Origin: Staphylococcus microti | GTDB lineage: Bacteria > Bacillota > Bacilli > Staphylococcales > Staphylococcaceae | Direction: 5' to 3' | DNA: 64,000 nt | NCBI RefSeq assembly: GCF_000934465.1 | Contig: NZ_JXWY01000033.1 | Coordinates: 104,430-168,429 of the forward strand | Shown here: piece by piece, positions 1 to 6,671 of the stretch | Layout of the letters: every line of letters begins with the position of its first letter | Numbering within the stretch: position 1 is the first letter of the stretch | Made by a program: the position numbers and the translations under genes | Notes under the pieces: generated by a model | Told to the model about the DNA's origin: nothing | The model's input: only the letters and a program-made list of their open reading frames with translations | Databases searched by the model: none

Positions 1-309
1 GGCTCTATTTTAAGTGGCGGTGTGAAAGGGGCGCATGACACAGAAGGTATTGGCGTGGAAGCGTGGCCACCGTTTTTAGATAAACGTTGGATCGAGCGTG
101 TCGAAGTTGTGCCAGATGATGTCGCATTTCGCCATGTGCGAGCATTGGCTAAGAACGAAGGCTTACTCGTCGGTAGCTCATCAGGTGCAGCGTTAGAAGG
201 AGCATTACGTGTTGCTGAACGTATTACGCAAGGTGATATTGTCGTCGTATTTCCAGATGGTAGTGATCGCTATATGTCAAAACAGATATTTCAATATGGA
301 GGCGTTTAA
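1..309 (+). CDS. mccA: Cysteine synthase/cystathionine beta-synthase family protein, C-terminal part
   Basis: Only the last 102 residues are in the window; the frame is open from base 1, so the start lies upstream. The visible part has GVEAWPPFL, the glycine/serine loop GSSSGAAL and a final strand IVVVFPDGSDRY, which fit the C-terminal domain of PLP fold-type II enzymes of the CysK/CysM/CBS family. The stop lies three bases before the next ATG, so it is co-transcribed with a cystathionine lyase-like gene. In Firmicutes this pair (mccA-mccB) runs reverse transsulfuration, making cystathionine from homocysteine and an activated serine and then cysteine. The choice between MccA and a plain cysteine synthase rests on this pairing. 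Confidence 0.85.
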   Translation, partial: GSILSGGVKGAHDTEGIGVEAWPPFLDKRWIERVEVVPDDVAFRHVRALAKNEGLLVGSSSGAALEGALRVAERITQGDIVVVFPDGSDRYMSKQIFQYGGV

Positions 310-312
310 ATT

Positions 313-1467
313 ATGAAGAAAAAGACATTATTAATTCACGGTGGTCAAACAACAGATCCATATACAGGTGCGGTAACAACACCTATTTATCAAACAAGTA
401 CATACGAACAAGACGGTATTGGTTCATTACGTCAAGGTTTTGAATATTCACGTACCGCAAACCCAACACGTTCATCATTAGAGTCAGTGATTGCAGATTT
501 AGAACATGGGAAACATGGTTTTGCATTCGGCTCTGGTGTTGCGGCGATTAGTGCGGTCATTATGTTGTTGGATCAAGGTGACCATATTATCGTTGGTTCG
601 GACGTATACGGTGGTACGTATCGTGCGATGACAAAAGTATTCCAACGTTATGGTATTTCATTCGACTTTGTGAATACGACAGATGTTCAAAACATTGCTG
701 ATAAAATCGCTGATAACACGAAAATGATTTTTATCGAAACACCGTCTAACCCATTACTGCGTGTGACAGATATTAAAGCGGTCAGTGACTTGGCACGTCA
801 GCACGATATTTTAACAGTGGTTGATAATACATTTATGACACCGTACTTCCAAACACCATTAACACTTGGTGCAGACATTGTGTTACATTCTGCGACGAAA
901 TATTTAGGTGGGCATAGTGATGTGGTCGCAGGACTTGTTGCAGTCAAAGATGATGAACTTGCTGAACGTATTGGATTTATTCAAAACTCAACAGGTGGTA
1001 TTTTAGGACCACAAGATAGCTATTTAGTTGTACGTGGTATGAAGACGCTTGGCTTGAGATTAGATCAAATTGAAAAGAATACATTAGCGATGGTGTCTAT
1101 GCTACAAGAACATCCAAATGTGTTGAAAGTATACCACCCAAGTCAAAAAGACCATTTAAATCACGACGTGCATCAAGCGCAAACAGAGGGGTCACCGGGT
1201 ATCGTATCATTCGAAGTGGCAGATGTTGAACAAGCGAAAGCACTTGTAACGAAAACACGTTATTTCACATTGGCAGAGAGTTTAGGTGCTGTAGAAAGTT
1301 TAATTTCTGTCCCTAGCTTGATGACACATGCGTCTATTCCAGCTGATGTACGTGCTAAAGAAGGCATTGCAGATGGTCTTGTTCGTTTATCATTAGGTAT
1401 TGAAGATACTGAGGATTTAGTAGCAGATTTACAACAAGCATTAGATACGTTAACGTCACATAAATAA
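313..1467 (+). CDS. mccB: Cystathionine gamma-lyase/gamma-synthase (MetB/MccB type)
   Basis: A 384-residue Cys/Met-metabolism PLP enzyme of fold type I, full length for the family. Motifs in order are YSRTANPTR near residue 46, the cofactor-holding GSGVAAISA near 74, VDNTFMTPYFQ near 176 and the SATKYLGGHSD motif whose Lys (about residue 197) forms the Schiff base. The C-terminal ESLGAVESLISVPSLMTHAS is typical of CGL/CGS. It begins three bases after the stop of the cysteine-synthase-like gene, so the two form an operon that interconverts homocysteine, cystathionine and cysteine. Lyase against synthase cannot be told from sequence alone; the mccA neighbour favours the lyase role. A terminator follows. 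Confidence 0.93.
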   Translation: MKKKTLLIHGGQTTDPYTGAVTTPIYQTSTYEQDGIGSLRQGFEYSRTANPTRSSLESVIADLEHGKHGFAFGSGVAAISAVIMLLDQGDHIIVGSDVYGGTYRAMTKVFQRYGISFDFVNTTDVQNIADKIADNTKMIFIETPSNPLLRVTDIKAVSDLARQHDILTVVDNTFMTPYFQTPLTLGADIVLHSATKYLGGHSDVVAGLVAVKDDELAERIGFIQNSTGGILGPQDSYLVVRGMKTLGLRLDQIEKNTLAMVSMLQEHPNVLKVYHPSQKDHLNHDVHQAQTEGSPGIVSFEVADVEQAKALVTKTRYFTLAESLGAVESLISVPSLMTHASIPADVRAKEGIADGLVRLSLGIEDTEDLVADLQQALDTLTSHK

Positions 1468-1478
1468 TGAAGCATATT

Positions 1479-1524
1479 AAACGTTGAGAAGAGGGAGTGA
1501 TTCGCTTTTCTCAGCGTTTTTTTA
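1479..1524 (+). terminator. Rho-independent terminator after mccB
   Basis: AACGTTGAGAAG pairs with CTTTTCTCAGCGTT and is followed by a run of T. Confidence 0.85.
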
Positions 1525-1704
1525 ATTAATCAATACTATTTTTATAAAATAAAGATTGTGACATAAAAAGGAATGCATTTGTGTGGCTTTGATTTAATAC
1601 AATGTATCTCGTACCTATCATGACAGGGGGTATCACAAGTTGTGTTTCACACTGTTGCGTTGTGTGCGACATAGTTGTGTGGACGATCAAAACGATGCAT
1701 GTTT

Positions 1705-1721
1705 TGTAATGAGAATGTTAT
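1705..1721 (+). promoter_or_regulatory. WalR box upstream of sle1
   Basis: TGTAAT-gagaa-TGTTAT fits the staphylococcal WalR consensus TGTWAH-N5-TGTWAH exactly. It lies about 85 bases before the sle1 start and just upstream of a -10-like TATAAT at 1755-1760. WalKR control of autolysin genes, sle1 included, is established in S. aureus. Confidence 0.8.
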
Positions 1722-1804
1722 ATAAAAGGTATATATTTTCACATCTATTGCGTGTATAATGAAAAAATGTAAAGAATAGATATAGAGTTAAGGAGAGGGA
1801 CGAC

Positions 1805-2803
1805 GTGCGAAAAAAAGTAATTGCGGCCGTCATCGGTACATCAGCAATCTCAGCAGTTGCTGCAACGAGTGATGCAGATGCAGCGACATACCGTGTGCAG
1901 GCAGGCGACTCGTTATGGTCAATTGCCACGAAACATAATATATCCATTGCACAGCTGAAGTCATTGAATAATTTGAACTCGAACTTGATCTTCCCAAATC
2001 AAGTTTTACAAGTATCAGGTGGTAGCACGCCTGTGCGTAATACAAATACAACAACATCAGGCTCTACATATACAGTACGTAGCGGGGACTCATTAGCAGC
2101 GATTGCAGCGCGCTATGGGACAACATATCAAAATATTATGCGTTTGAATGGTTTGAACAGCTTTTTAATTTTTCCAGGACAACAACTTAAAGTAAGTGGT
2201 ACAGCAGTTTCAAATCAAGCGACACAACAAACGACGAATAATGCTAGCACAGGCACTGGATCGTATTACACAGTACAACCAGGGGACTCATTGGCACTTA
2301 TCGCATCAAAATATGGGACAACATATCAAAACATTATGAACTTGAACGGCTTGAGTGGTTTCTTAATTCACCCAGGTCAAAAGTTAAAAGTGAGTGGTAC
2401 AGCGGTGTCAACGCAAACACAAACGCAATCATGGAACACACCATCAACAAGTTATAGTTCACCTGTATTTAATCATTCGAACTTATATGATTGGGGTCAA
2501 TGTACATGGCACGTTTTCAACAAGCGTCAAGCAGCAGGCCGTCCAATCAGCACATACTGGTGGAATGCGAATGTGTGGGATGATAATGCGTTAAGAGATG
2601 GTTATACAGTTAATAACCGACCAGCTGTAGGCGCAATTTTACAATCAGACCTTGGCTACTACGGTCACGTGGCATATGTAGAACGTATCAACGCAGACGG
2701 TAGTTTGCTTGTATCAGAAATGAATTTCAACGGTGGTGTAGGTATTCAAACATACCGTACGATACCGAGTTATAGCGTATATTCATACAAATATATCCAT
2801 TAA
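1805..2803 (+). CDS. sle1: LysM-CHAP N-acetylmuramoyl-L-alanine amidase Sle1
   Basis: Secreted peptidoglycan hydrolase of 332 residues, close to the S. aureus Sle1 length. The order is: signal peptide (residues 1-26, ending ATSDADA), three LysM repeats (about 27-71, 88-132, 153-197) each with a YxVxxGDSL start and an IFPGQ- or IHPGQ-like end, a Ser/Thr/Gln linker, then a C-terminal CHAP domain starting near [12 protein letters not shown] with its catalytic Cys, and the His in [16 protein letters not shown] amidases cut the bond between MurNAc and L-Ala and act in daughter-cell separation. The start is GTG with AAGGAGAGGG just upstream. A WalR box precedes it and a bidirectional terminator follows. 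Confidence 0.93.
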   Translation: MRKKVIAAVIGTSAISAVAATSDADAATYRVQAGDSLWSIATKHNISIAQLKSLNNLNSNLIFPNQVLQVSGGSTPVRNTNTTTSGSTYTVRSGDSLAAIAARYGTTYQNIMRLNGLNSFLIFPGQQLKVSGTAVSNQATQQTTNNASTGTGSYYTVQPGDSLALIASKYGTTYQNIMNLNGLSGFLIHPGQKLKVSGTAVSTQTQTQSWNTPSTSYSSPVFNHSNLYDWGQCTWHVFNKRQAAGRPISTYWWNANVWDDNALRDGYTVNNRPAVGAILQSDLGYYGHVAYVERINADGSLLVSEMNFNGGVGIQTYRTIPSYSVYSYKYIH

Positions 2804-2805
2804 TA

Positions 2806-2848
2806 AAAAGCAGTAAATACCTTGATTGACAGGGTGTTTACTGCTTTT
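2806..2848. terminator. Bidirectional terminator between sle1 and the converging small gene
   Basis: AAAAAGCAGTAAATACC pairs with GGTGTTTACTGCTTTT; A and T runs on both sides allow it to serve both converging genes. Confidence 0.85.
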
Positions 2849-2857
2849 AAATTTAAA

Positions 2858-3130
2858 TTATTGATTTTGAATGGCTTTGAATTTTTCAGCTTGTGAACGG
2901 AGCTGACGGCCAAGCGAGAATAATGACCATACTTTAACAAACTTGCTTTTTGCACCTAATGAGAGATAGAAATCTAACAACATATCAGCTGCGCCAAGTC
3001 CTAATGAAAGGTAACTCAATTTTTTGTTTTTTGAGCGGTACACATAACGATTGTAGCCGTCAATCGCAATAGTTGTACCAGATAATAATGTAGATAGGAC
3101 ACTTAATCCTGTTTTAGATTTTTTTGCCAT
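2858..3130 (-). CDS. Small hypothetical protein
   Basis: A 90-residue basic protein that I do not recognise. The start was set at the ATG beginning MAKKSKTGLS because AAGGAGTG lies eight bases upstream; longer in-frame starts have no ribosome site. It has one or two short hydrophobic segments (LSTLLSGTTIAIDGY and LSLGLGAADMLLDFYLSLG) and a charged C terminus, so it may be membrane-associated. It converges with sle1 and shares its terminator. No function is suggested by motifs or context. Confidence 0.7.
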   Translation of the reverse strand: MAKKSKTGLSVLSTLLSGTTIAIDGYNRYVYRSKNKKLSYLSLGLGAADMLLDFYLSLGAKSKFVKVWSLFSLGRQLRSQAEKFKAIQNQ

Positions 3131-3503
3131 AATAACGTCACTCCTTAATACGTTCATAATTGTCGATACAGTATAATATATATCCTTTTTTTACGGTTGT
3201 ACACATAGAAGTTGAAAATTTTTATTGAATCTCGGCGCTTTATCACAAAACATAAGGTTGTTTGTGACGTGTATGTCCTAAAAGATGTAAAGTTGTGTGA
3301 AGTTTGTTACTATAATAAGTGAAGTATATGCGTTGGTGTTATTATTTTATTTTGATAATGACGCATTTAGAAATGTTGTGATTAAGACAGTATGACAACG
3401 ATGAATGTACTCGGCACTTTAGTAATATAACAGCAACCCTTCCTTTTAGGTGGTAGAGACGACATAAATTTTAGTGTTAATACAAATATGAGGAGTGAGT
3501 GGC
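3131..3503. other. Intergenic region between divergent small gene and isaB-like gene
   Basis: 373 bases, AT-rich, holding the 5' regions of two divergent genes. A TATAAT stands at 3311-3316 but without a well-spaced -35. No complete WalR box was found: TGTAAA and TGTGAA are four, not five, bases apart. Nothing else is supported. Confidence 0.5.
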
Positions 3504-4028
3504 ATGAATAAATATATCAAAGCTTTAGTTGCAACAGGTGTGTCAGCAGGCTTGTTATTAGGTGGCGTGTCTGCAGTAGGTGCGACTGATCAAACAGCAC
3601 AGGCTGAGACGAAAGCACCACAAAAAGCACATTACAGCTACAAAGGTGTGTTTAACCATAAAGATAACGATGCTTTGAAAGATAAATACTTCTATCAAGC
3701 ATTAGCGGCTGATAATTTTAAATATGAAGGCTTACAAGTTGGAAAATCAACAAAAGCTGATGCAGATAAAGTGCTTGGCAAAAACTTGAAAGTTGTCGGT
3801 GCTGAAAATGGCATTACTTTTTATGAAAAGAACGATGTCGTTTTAGGCTTTAGTGAAGACGGACAGCTTGTTGATTTAGTCTTATTGATTGATAAAGTAA
3901 AAGACAATGAAAAAGATATTAAAGCACACGTGAACAAAGAAGCGTTCTATGATGCTGAAACAACACAAATTTCTTTCTTCCCAGGCGATGCTATCGTTAT
4001 TAATAAGAAAATTCGTGATGGCCAATAA
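3504..4028 (+). CDS. IsaB-like secreted antigen
   Basis: A 174-residue secreted protein. It has a signal peptide (MNKYIKALVATGVSAGLLLG to about residue 33, cut near AQAE), then a single domain starting YSYKGVFNHKDNDALKDKYF and containing the block FKYEGLQVGKSTKADADKVL. The arrangement (YxYxG, a D-F pair, then F-x-G-x-x-x-x-K-T/S) matches the immunodominant staphylococcal antigen IsaB as I recall it, but similarity is moderate, so no symbol is given. IsaB binds nucleic acid at the cell surface. The ATG at 3504 was chosen over the GTG nine bases earlier because AGGAG lies eight bases before it. The hairpin that should end this gene has been split by an insertion. Confidence 0.7.
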   Translation: MNKYIKALVATGVSAGLLLGGVSAVGATDQTAQAETKAPQKAHYSYKGVFNHKDNDALKDKYFYQALAADNFKYEGLQVGKSTKADADKVLGKNLKVVGAENGITFYEKNDVVLGFSEDGQLVDLVLLIDKVKDNEKDIKAHVNKEAFYDAETTQISFFPGDAIVINKKIRDGQ

Positions 4029-4035
4029 TTATTAA

Positions 4036-4050
4036 AAAACACCCTGACAC
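4036..4050. terminator. Left arm of a split bidirectional terminator
   Basis: AAAACACCCTGACAC, eight bases after the isaB-like stop, pairs over 15 positions (two G-U) with GTGTTGGGGTGTTTT at 6649-6663, which lies just after the Mur-ligase-like gene on the other strand. Together they read as one terminator for two convergent genes, now separated by a 2.6 kb insertion. Confidence 0.65.
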
Positions 4051-4155
4051 ATTTTAAACTGGACCCTATAGATTAGACACTTAAAAAAGCGTCGGTCTAT
4101 AGGGTTATTTTAATGTATAATTTGAGTAACTACTCTAATGACTGAGAGGTGCAAA

Positions 4156-4587
4156 TTGATAAGTAAACGTTTATTTACTGAAAATGAAATAGCTGATTTA
4201 AAATTAAATAAGTTTGTACAAAATGTAACACCTAAAGCAATCACATATACAGAGGAATTCAGAGAACACTTTGTAGAAGAATATGAAAAAGGCAAACTTC
4301 CTTCTCAAATTTTTAGAGAAGCTGGCTTTGATACAACAATCTTAGGAGAGCGCGTTAAAAGTTTCAAAAAACGTGTACTCGCAATGAAAAAACGACCTGA
4401 AGGATTACGAGATACGAGAAAAGATAGCTCTGGTAGACTCAGATTCTCAGAAATGACACCTGAAGAAGAAATTGAATACTTAAAACATAAAATTGCGCTT
4501 CAAAATCAACAAATAGAAGCGCTAAAAAAAGCAAATTCTATCAATCGCCGTGCCTCAAAAGCTATGCGCAAGAAAAATTCGAATTGA
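4156..4587 (+). CDS. IS3-family transposase OrfA (helix-turn-helix)
   Basis: About 143 residues counted from the TTG at 4156, which follows GAGAGGTG; an in-frame ATG at 4138 would place the ribosome site inside the gene. The N-terminal part TENEIADLKLNKFV and the block YTEEFREHFVEEYEKGK, SQIFREAGFD match the HTH domain of IS3/IS150-type OrfA. The C terminus (EEEIEYLKHKIALQNQQIEAL) is a leucine-zipper-like coiled coil. It is followed in another frame by a disrupted orfB, as in IS3 elements that make OrfAB by frameshifting. Since orfB is broken, the element cannot move by itself. Confidence 0.75.
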   Translation: MISKRLFTENEIADLKLNKFVQNVTPKAITYTEEFREHFVEEYEKGKLPSQIFREAGFDTTILGERVKSFKKRVLAMKKRPEGLRDTRKDSSGRLRFSEMTPEEEIEYLKHKIALQNQQIEALKKANSINRRASKAMRKKNSN

Positions 4588-4803
4588 TAAATAGCTTGAT
4601 TTCAAGAGACAATAACTTACTTAATATATCTTGGCTGTGTAAGATTGCCCAAGTTTCAAAATCTGGGCTTTACGCGTGGAAAAACGAGAAGAAAAGCGTA
4701 TGGAACGTGAGAAAAAAGATGAAAAAGATTTTGAATTAGTTTTAGCAGTGTTTAATAAGCGAGGGTACTCTAAAGGATCAAGAAGTATTCATATGACACG
4801 CTT
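4569..4803 (+). pseudogene. Truncated and frameshifted IS3-family OrfB
   Basis: From 4569 the reading gives QEKFELINSLISRDN, SWLCKIAQVSKSGLYAW, the usual start of IS150-like OrfB. At the A-run near 4680-4684 one base appears lost; the reading then continues one frame over as REEKRMEREKKDEKDF and NKRGYSKGSRSIHMTRL. The similarity stops near 4803, well before the DDE catalytic core, where unrelated AT-rich sequence begins. Confidence 0.75.
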
Positions 4804-4892
4804 AACTAAAAACATAGATGATTTAATTCAAGAATTGAATATAATACAAAATAGTTTAAATGTTTTTATTATGCTATATTATCATATACATA

Positions 4893-5042
4893 ATGACGAA
4901 AATATTAGAGGTTCTAAGTTCAGAAGCATTTACTTTAGATGTTCCTTTAGCTTCTAATATGGGTCATGACTTACATACTGTAAGACTAGTAACCGTAGTA
5001 AATCACGAAATTATGTTGAATAGAATTCGTTTCGTCACATAA
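4893..5042 (+). CDS. Small ORF directly upstream of the MFS exporter
   Basis: 49 residues, MTKILEVLSSEAFTLDVP followed by LASNMGHDLHTVRLVTVV and ending NRIRFVT. I do not recognise it. No Shine-Dalgarno site precedes the ATG, so it could be the 3' remnant of a longer gene cut by the IS junction near 4803. The stop lies 19 bases before the MFS start, which suggests a former operon. A small peptide beside an exporter could be a substrate, but nothing in the sequence proves that. Confidence 0.35.
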   Translation: MTKILEVLSSEAFTLDVPLASNMGHDLHTVRLVTVVNHEIMLNRIRFVT

Positions 5043-5061
5043 AAATTGGAGGAGATGATTC

Positions 5062-6288
5062 ATGAAATATAATTCAGTAATGAAAAACAAAGAGTTTATT
5101 ATATATTTTATAGGTGTTTTTTTGTCAAATTTAGGCAATGCTTTCACAGTTTTTGTCTTTCCTTTGATGATTCTTAAAATCACTAATTCCCCTGTACATT
5201 TAGGTATATCTTCTGCATTAGTATTTTTACCATATGCATTATTAGGATTACCTGCAGGTGTTTTAATAGATAAACTCAATAAGAAAAAAATTATGCAATA
5301 TGCTGATTTCATTCGTTTAATAACATATATTTCTATCCCAGTTTTTGATTATATTGGAGATTTAAGTATATATCACATCTATATCGTTTCACTGGTTTCA
5401 GGTACAGCTCTTGTTTTTCATAGTATATCTGAAATTTCCATAATCCCTAAAATTGTAGAAAAAAACCAACTTACAGAGGCGAATAGTTACATATATGCTT
5501 CTCAAAATATAGCAGAGTTTATAGGTCCCATAATTGGTGGTGTTTTATATTCTTTGACAGGTTATTCGGTATTAATTGCCATAGATTCTTTTACTTTTGT
5601 AATCTCCATCATAAGTCTAAGTTTAATAACTATTGAATATGTTAAACCTTCTAATATTAAATTAATATCTTTTAGTATGATTTTAAAGGATATAAAAATT
5701 GGAATTAGCTACATATTTAAAGATACTTTGATTAAAAATATGGCTGTAATATTAATAATCTCTAACTTAATAATTAGCCCATATTATCTTTATATTGTAT
5801 TATTTGTTAAAGAAATTTTAGATAAAGGTAGTGAAACTCTAGGGATTGTATTTGGAATAGCTTCTTTAGGTGCATTACTGGGTTCTCTAGCAATAAATTA
5901 TCTTCGACTACGATTGTCATTTAAAAAAATGATTATTCTTATCTTATTTACAGACTTTGTATTCAGAATGTTAATACCATTCAGTATTAATGTGTATTTC
6001 CTATCTTTGTTTTTAGCTTTTACCTATTTTACACAGGCTATATTAAACATCGCAATAATAACATTAAGACAAGAATCAACTCCAGAACATTATTTAGGTA
6101 GAGTAAATAGTGTCTTTAAAACTGCTGTATTTACTTCTCGACCAGTAGGGTTGTTCCTGGGTGGAATTATGTTAGAAAATTATAACTCATTTTGGACCTT
6201 GTTGTTGAGTTCCATAGTTTGTTTTCTAATTTTTATTTATTCATATATCAGTATGGCTTCTGAAGAAAGACATCAAAGCCATAATTAA
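5062..6288 (+). CDS. MFS efflux transporter (MefA/EntS-like family)
   Basis: A 408-residue integral membrane protein with about twelve hydrophobic segments. The region FLPYALLGLPAGVLIDKLNKKKIMQYAD holds the loop 2-3 major-facilitator motif (G-x-L-x-D-K/R-x-x-x-K). Layout and length resemble the macrolide/enterobactin exporter branch (Mef, EntS). It has a strong site GGAGGAG seven bases before the ATG. Codon use is very AT-rich (ATA and TTA common), unlike the neighbours, and it sits inside the IS-bounded insertion, so it was probably acquired by transfer. The substrate is unknown; no partner ABC-F or resistance gene accompanies it. Confidence 0.8.
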   Translation: MKYNSVMKNKEFIIYFIGVFLSNLGNAFTVFVFPLMILKITNSPVHLGISSALVFLPYALLGLPAGVLIDKLNKKKIMQYADFIRLITYISIPVFDYIGDLSIYHIYIVSLVSGTALVFHSISEISIIPKIVEKNQLTEANSYIYASQNIAEFIGPIIGGVLYSLTGYSVLIAIDSFTFVISIISLSLITIEYVKPSNIKLISFSMILKDIKIGISYIFKDTLIKNMAVILIISNLIISPYYLYIVLFVKEILDKGSETLGIVFGIASLGALLGSLAINYLRLRLSFKKMIILILFTDFVFRMLIPFSINVYFLSLFLAFTYFTQAILNIAIITLRQESTPEHYLGRVNSVFKTAVFTSRPVGLFLGGIMLENYNSFWTLLLSSIVCFLIFIYSYISMASEERHQSHN

Positions 6289-6547
6289 GATTATTAGAAC
6301 GATTCTTCAGAACAAACTTAAGCGCATCATGTAAGTAAGCTTCGGATAAACAAATCAATCTGAGTGTATTATAGGCCTCAAAATATGCCCACATATCGGC
6401 ATTATCTGCGTCACTATAGTATCTAACCATCCAATTAGGTACCGTTCTATTGATGTGCATCAAGGTAAACTCATTAAAGCTAATCATTTTCATAATTTTA
6501 TTTATTAAAACAAAAGCCCATACTCTTAGTTTTGAGTACAGGCTCAC
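6248..6547 (-). CDS. Unrecognised ORF in the mobile insertion
   Basis: 99 codons from a GTG, with MSLYSKLRVWAFVLINK and later YYSDADNADMWAYFEAYN. The last dozen codons overlap the 3' end of the MFS gene on the other strand, so the natural C terminus is probably lost or recombined there. An ATG-TGA pair and AGGAGGAG lie just upstream, within a strong hairpin at 6556-6588 that could hide the ribosome site. I cannot assign a family; it may be a remnant of a second mobile element. Confidence 0.35.
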   Translation of the reverse strand: MSLYSKLRVWAFVLINKIMKMISFNEFTLMHINRTVPNWMVRYYSDADNADMWAYFEAYNTLRLICLSEAYLHDALKFVLKNRSNNLNYGFDVFLQKPY

Positions 6548-6555
6548 ATTGCCTT

Positions 6556-6588
6556 AACTCCTCCTATGACACCATCATAGTGGGAGTT
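6556..6588. repeat. Hairpin near the right end of the insertion
   Basis: AACTCCTCCTATGA pairs with TCATAGTGGGAGTT around a five-base loop. Read on the minus strand the hairpin contains the AGGAGG of the adjacent ORF. Confidence 0.6.
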
Positions 6589-6648
6589 AATTATTTAGTT
6601 AATGGTCTTTTTTTAAAGTGTCCTTGACATAGGGGCCACTTTATTGAC

Positions 6649-6663
6649 GTGTTGGGGTGTTTT
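6649..6663. terminator. Right arm of the split bidirectional terminator
   Basis: GTGTTGGGGTGTTTT, nine bases beyond the stop of the Mur-ligase-like gene, is complementary to the arm at 4036-4050 with two wobble pairs. Confidence 0.65.
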
Positions 6664-6671
6664 CGTCGTTA

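Larger units (their letters stand above)
4060..6638. mobile_element. Degraded IS3-family element with foreign cargo
   Basis: The two ends are inverted relatives: TGGACCCTAT...GACACTTAAAAAA at 4060-4088 and, reversed, TGGCCCCTAT...GACACTTTAAAAAAA at 6608-6638. Both carry the TG...CA termini of IS3-type elements. Inside are orfA, a broken orfB start, a 49-residue ORF, an MFS exporter and an unknown minus-strand ORF. The interior is much more AT-rich than its surroundings. It may be one element whose orfB was replaced by cargo, or the outer ends of two oppositely placed IS copies. No target duplication is visible. Confidence 0.55.

Noticed and set aside
3286-3303. WalR box before the isaB-like gene
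   Set aside because: TGTAAA and TGTGAA are four bases apart and the second deviates from TGTWAH.
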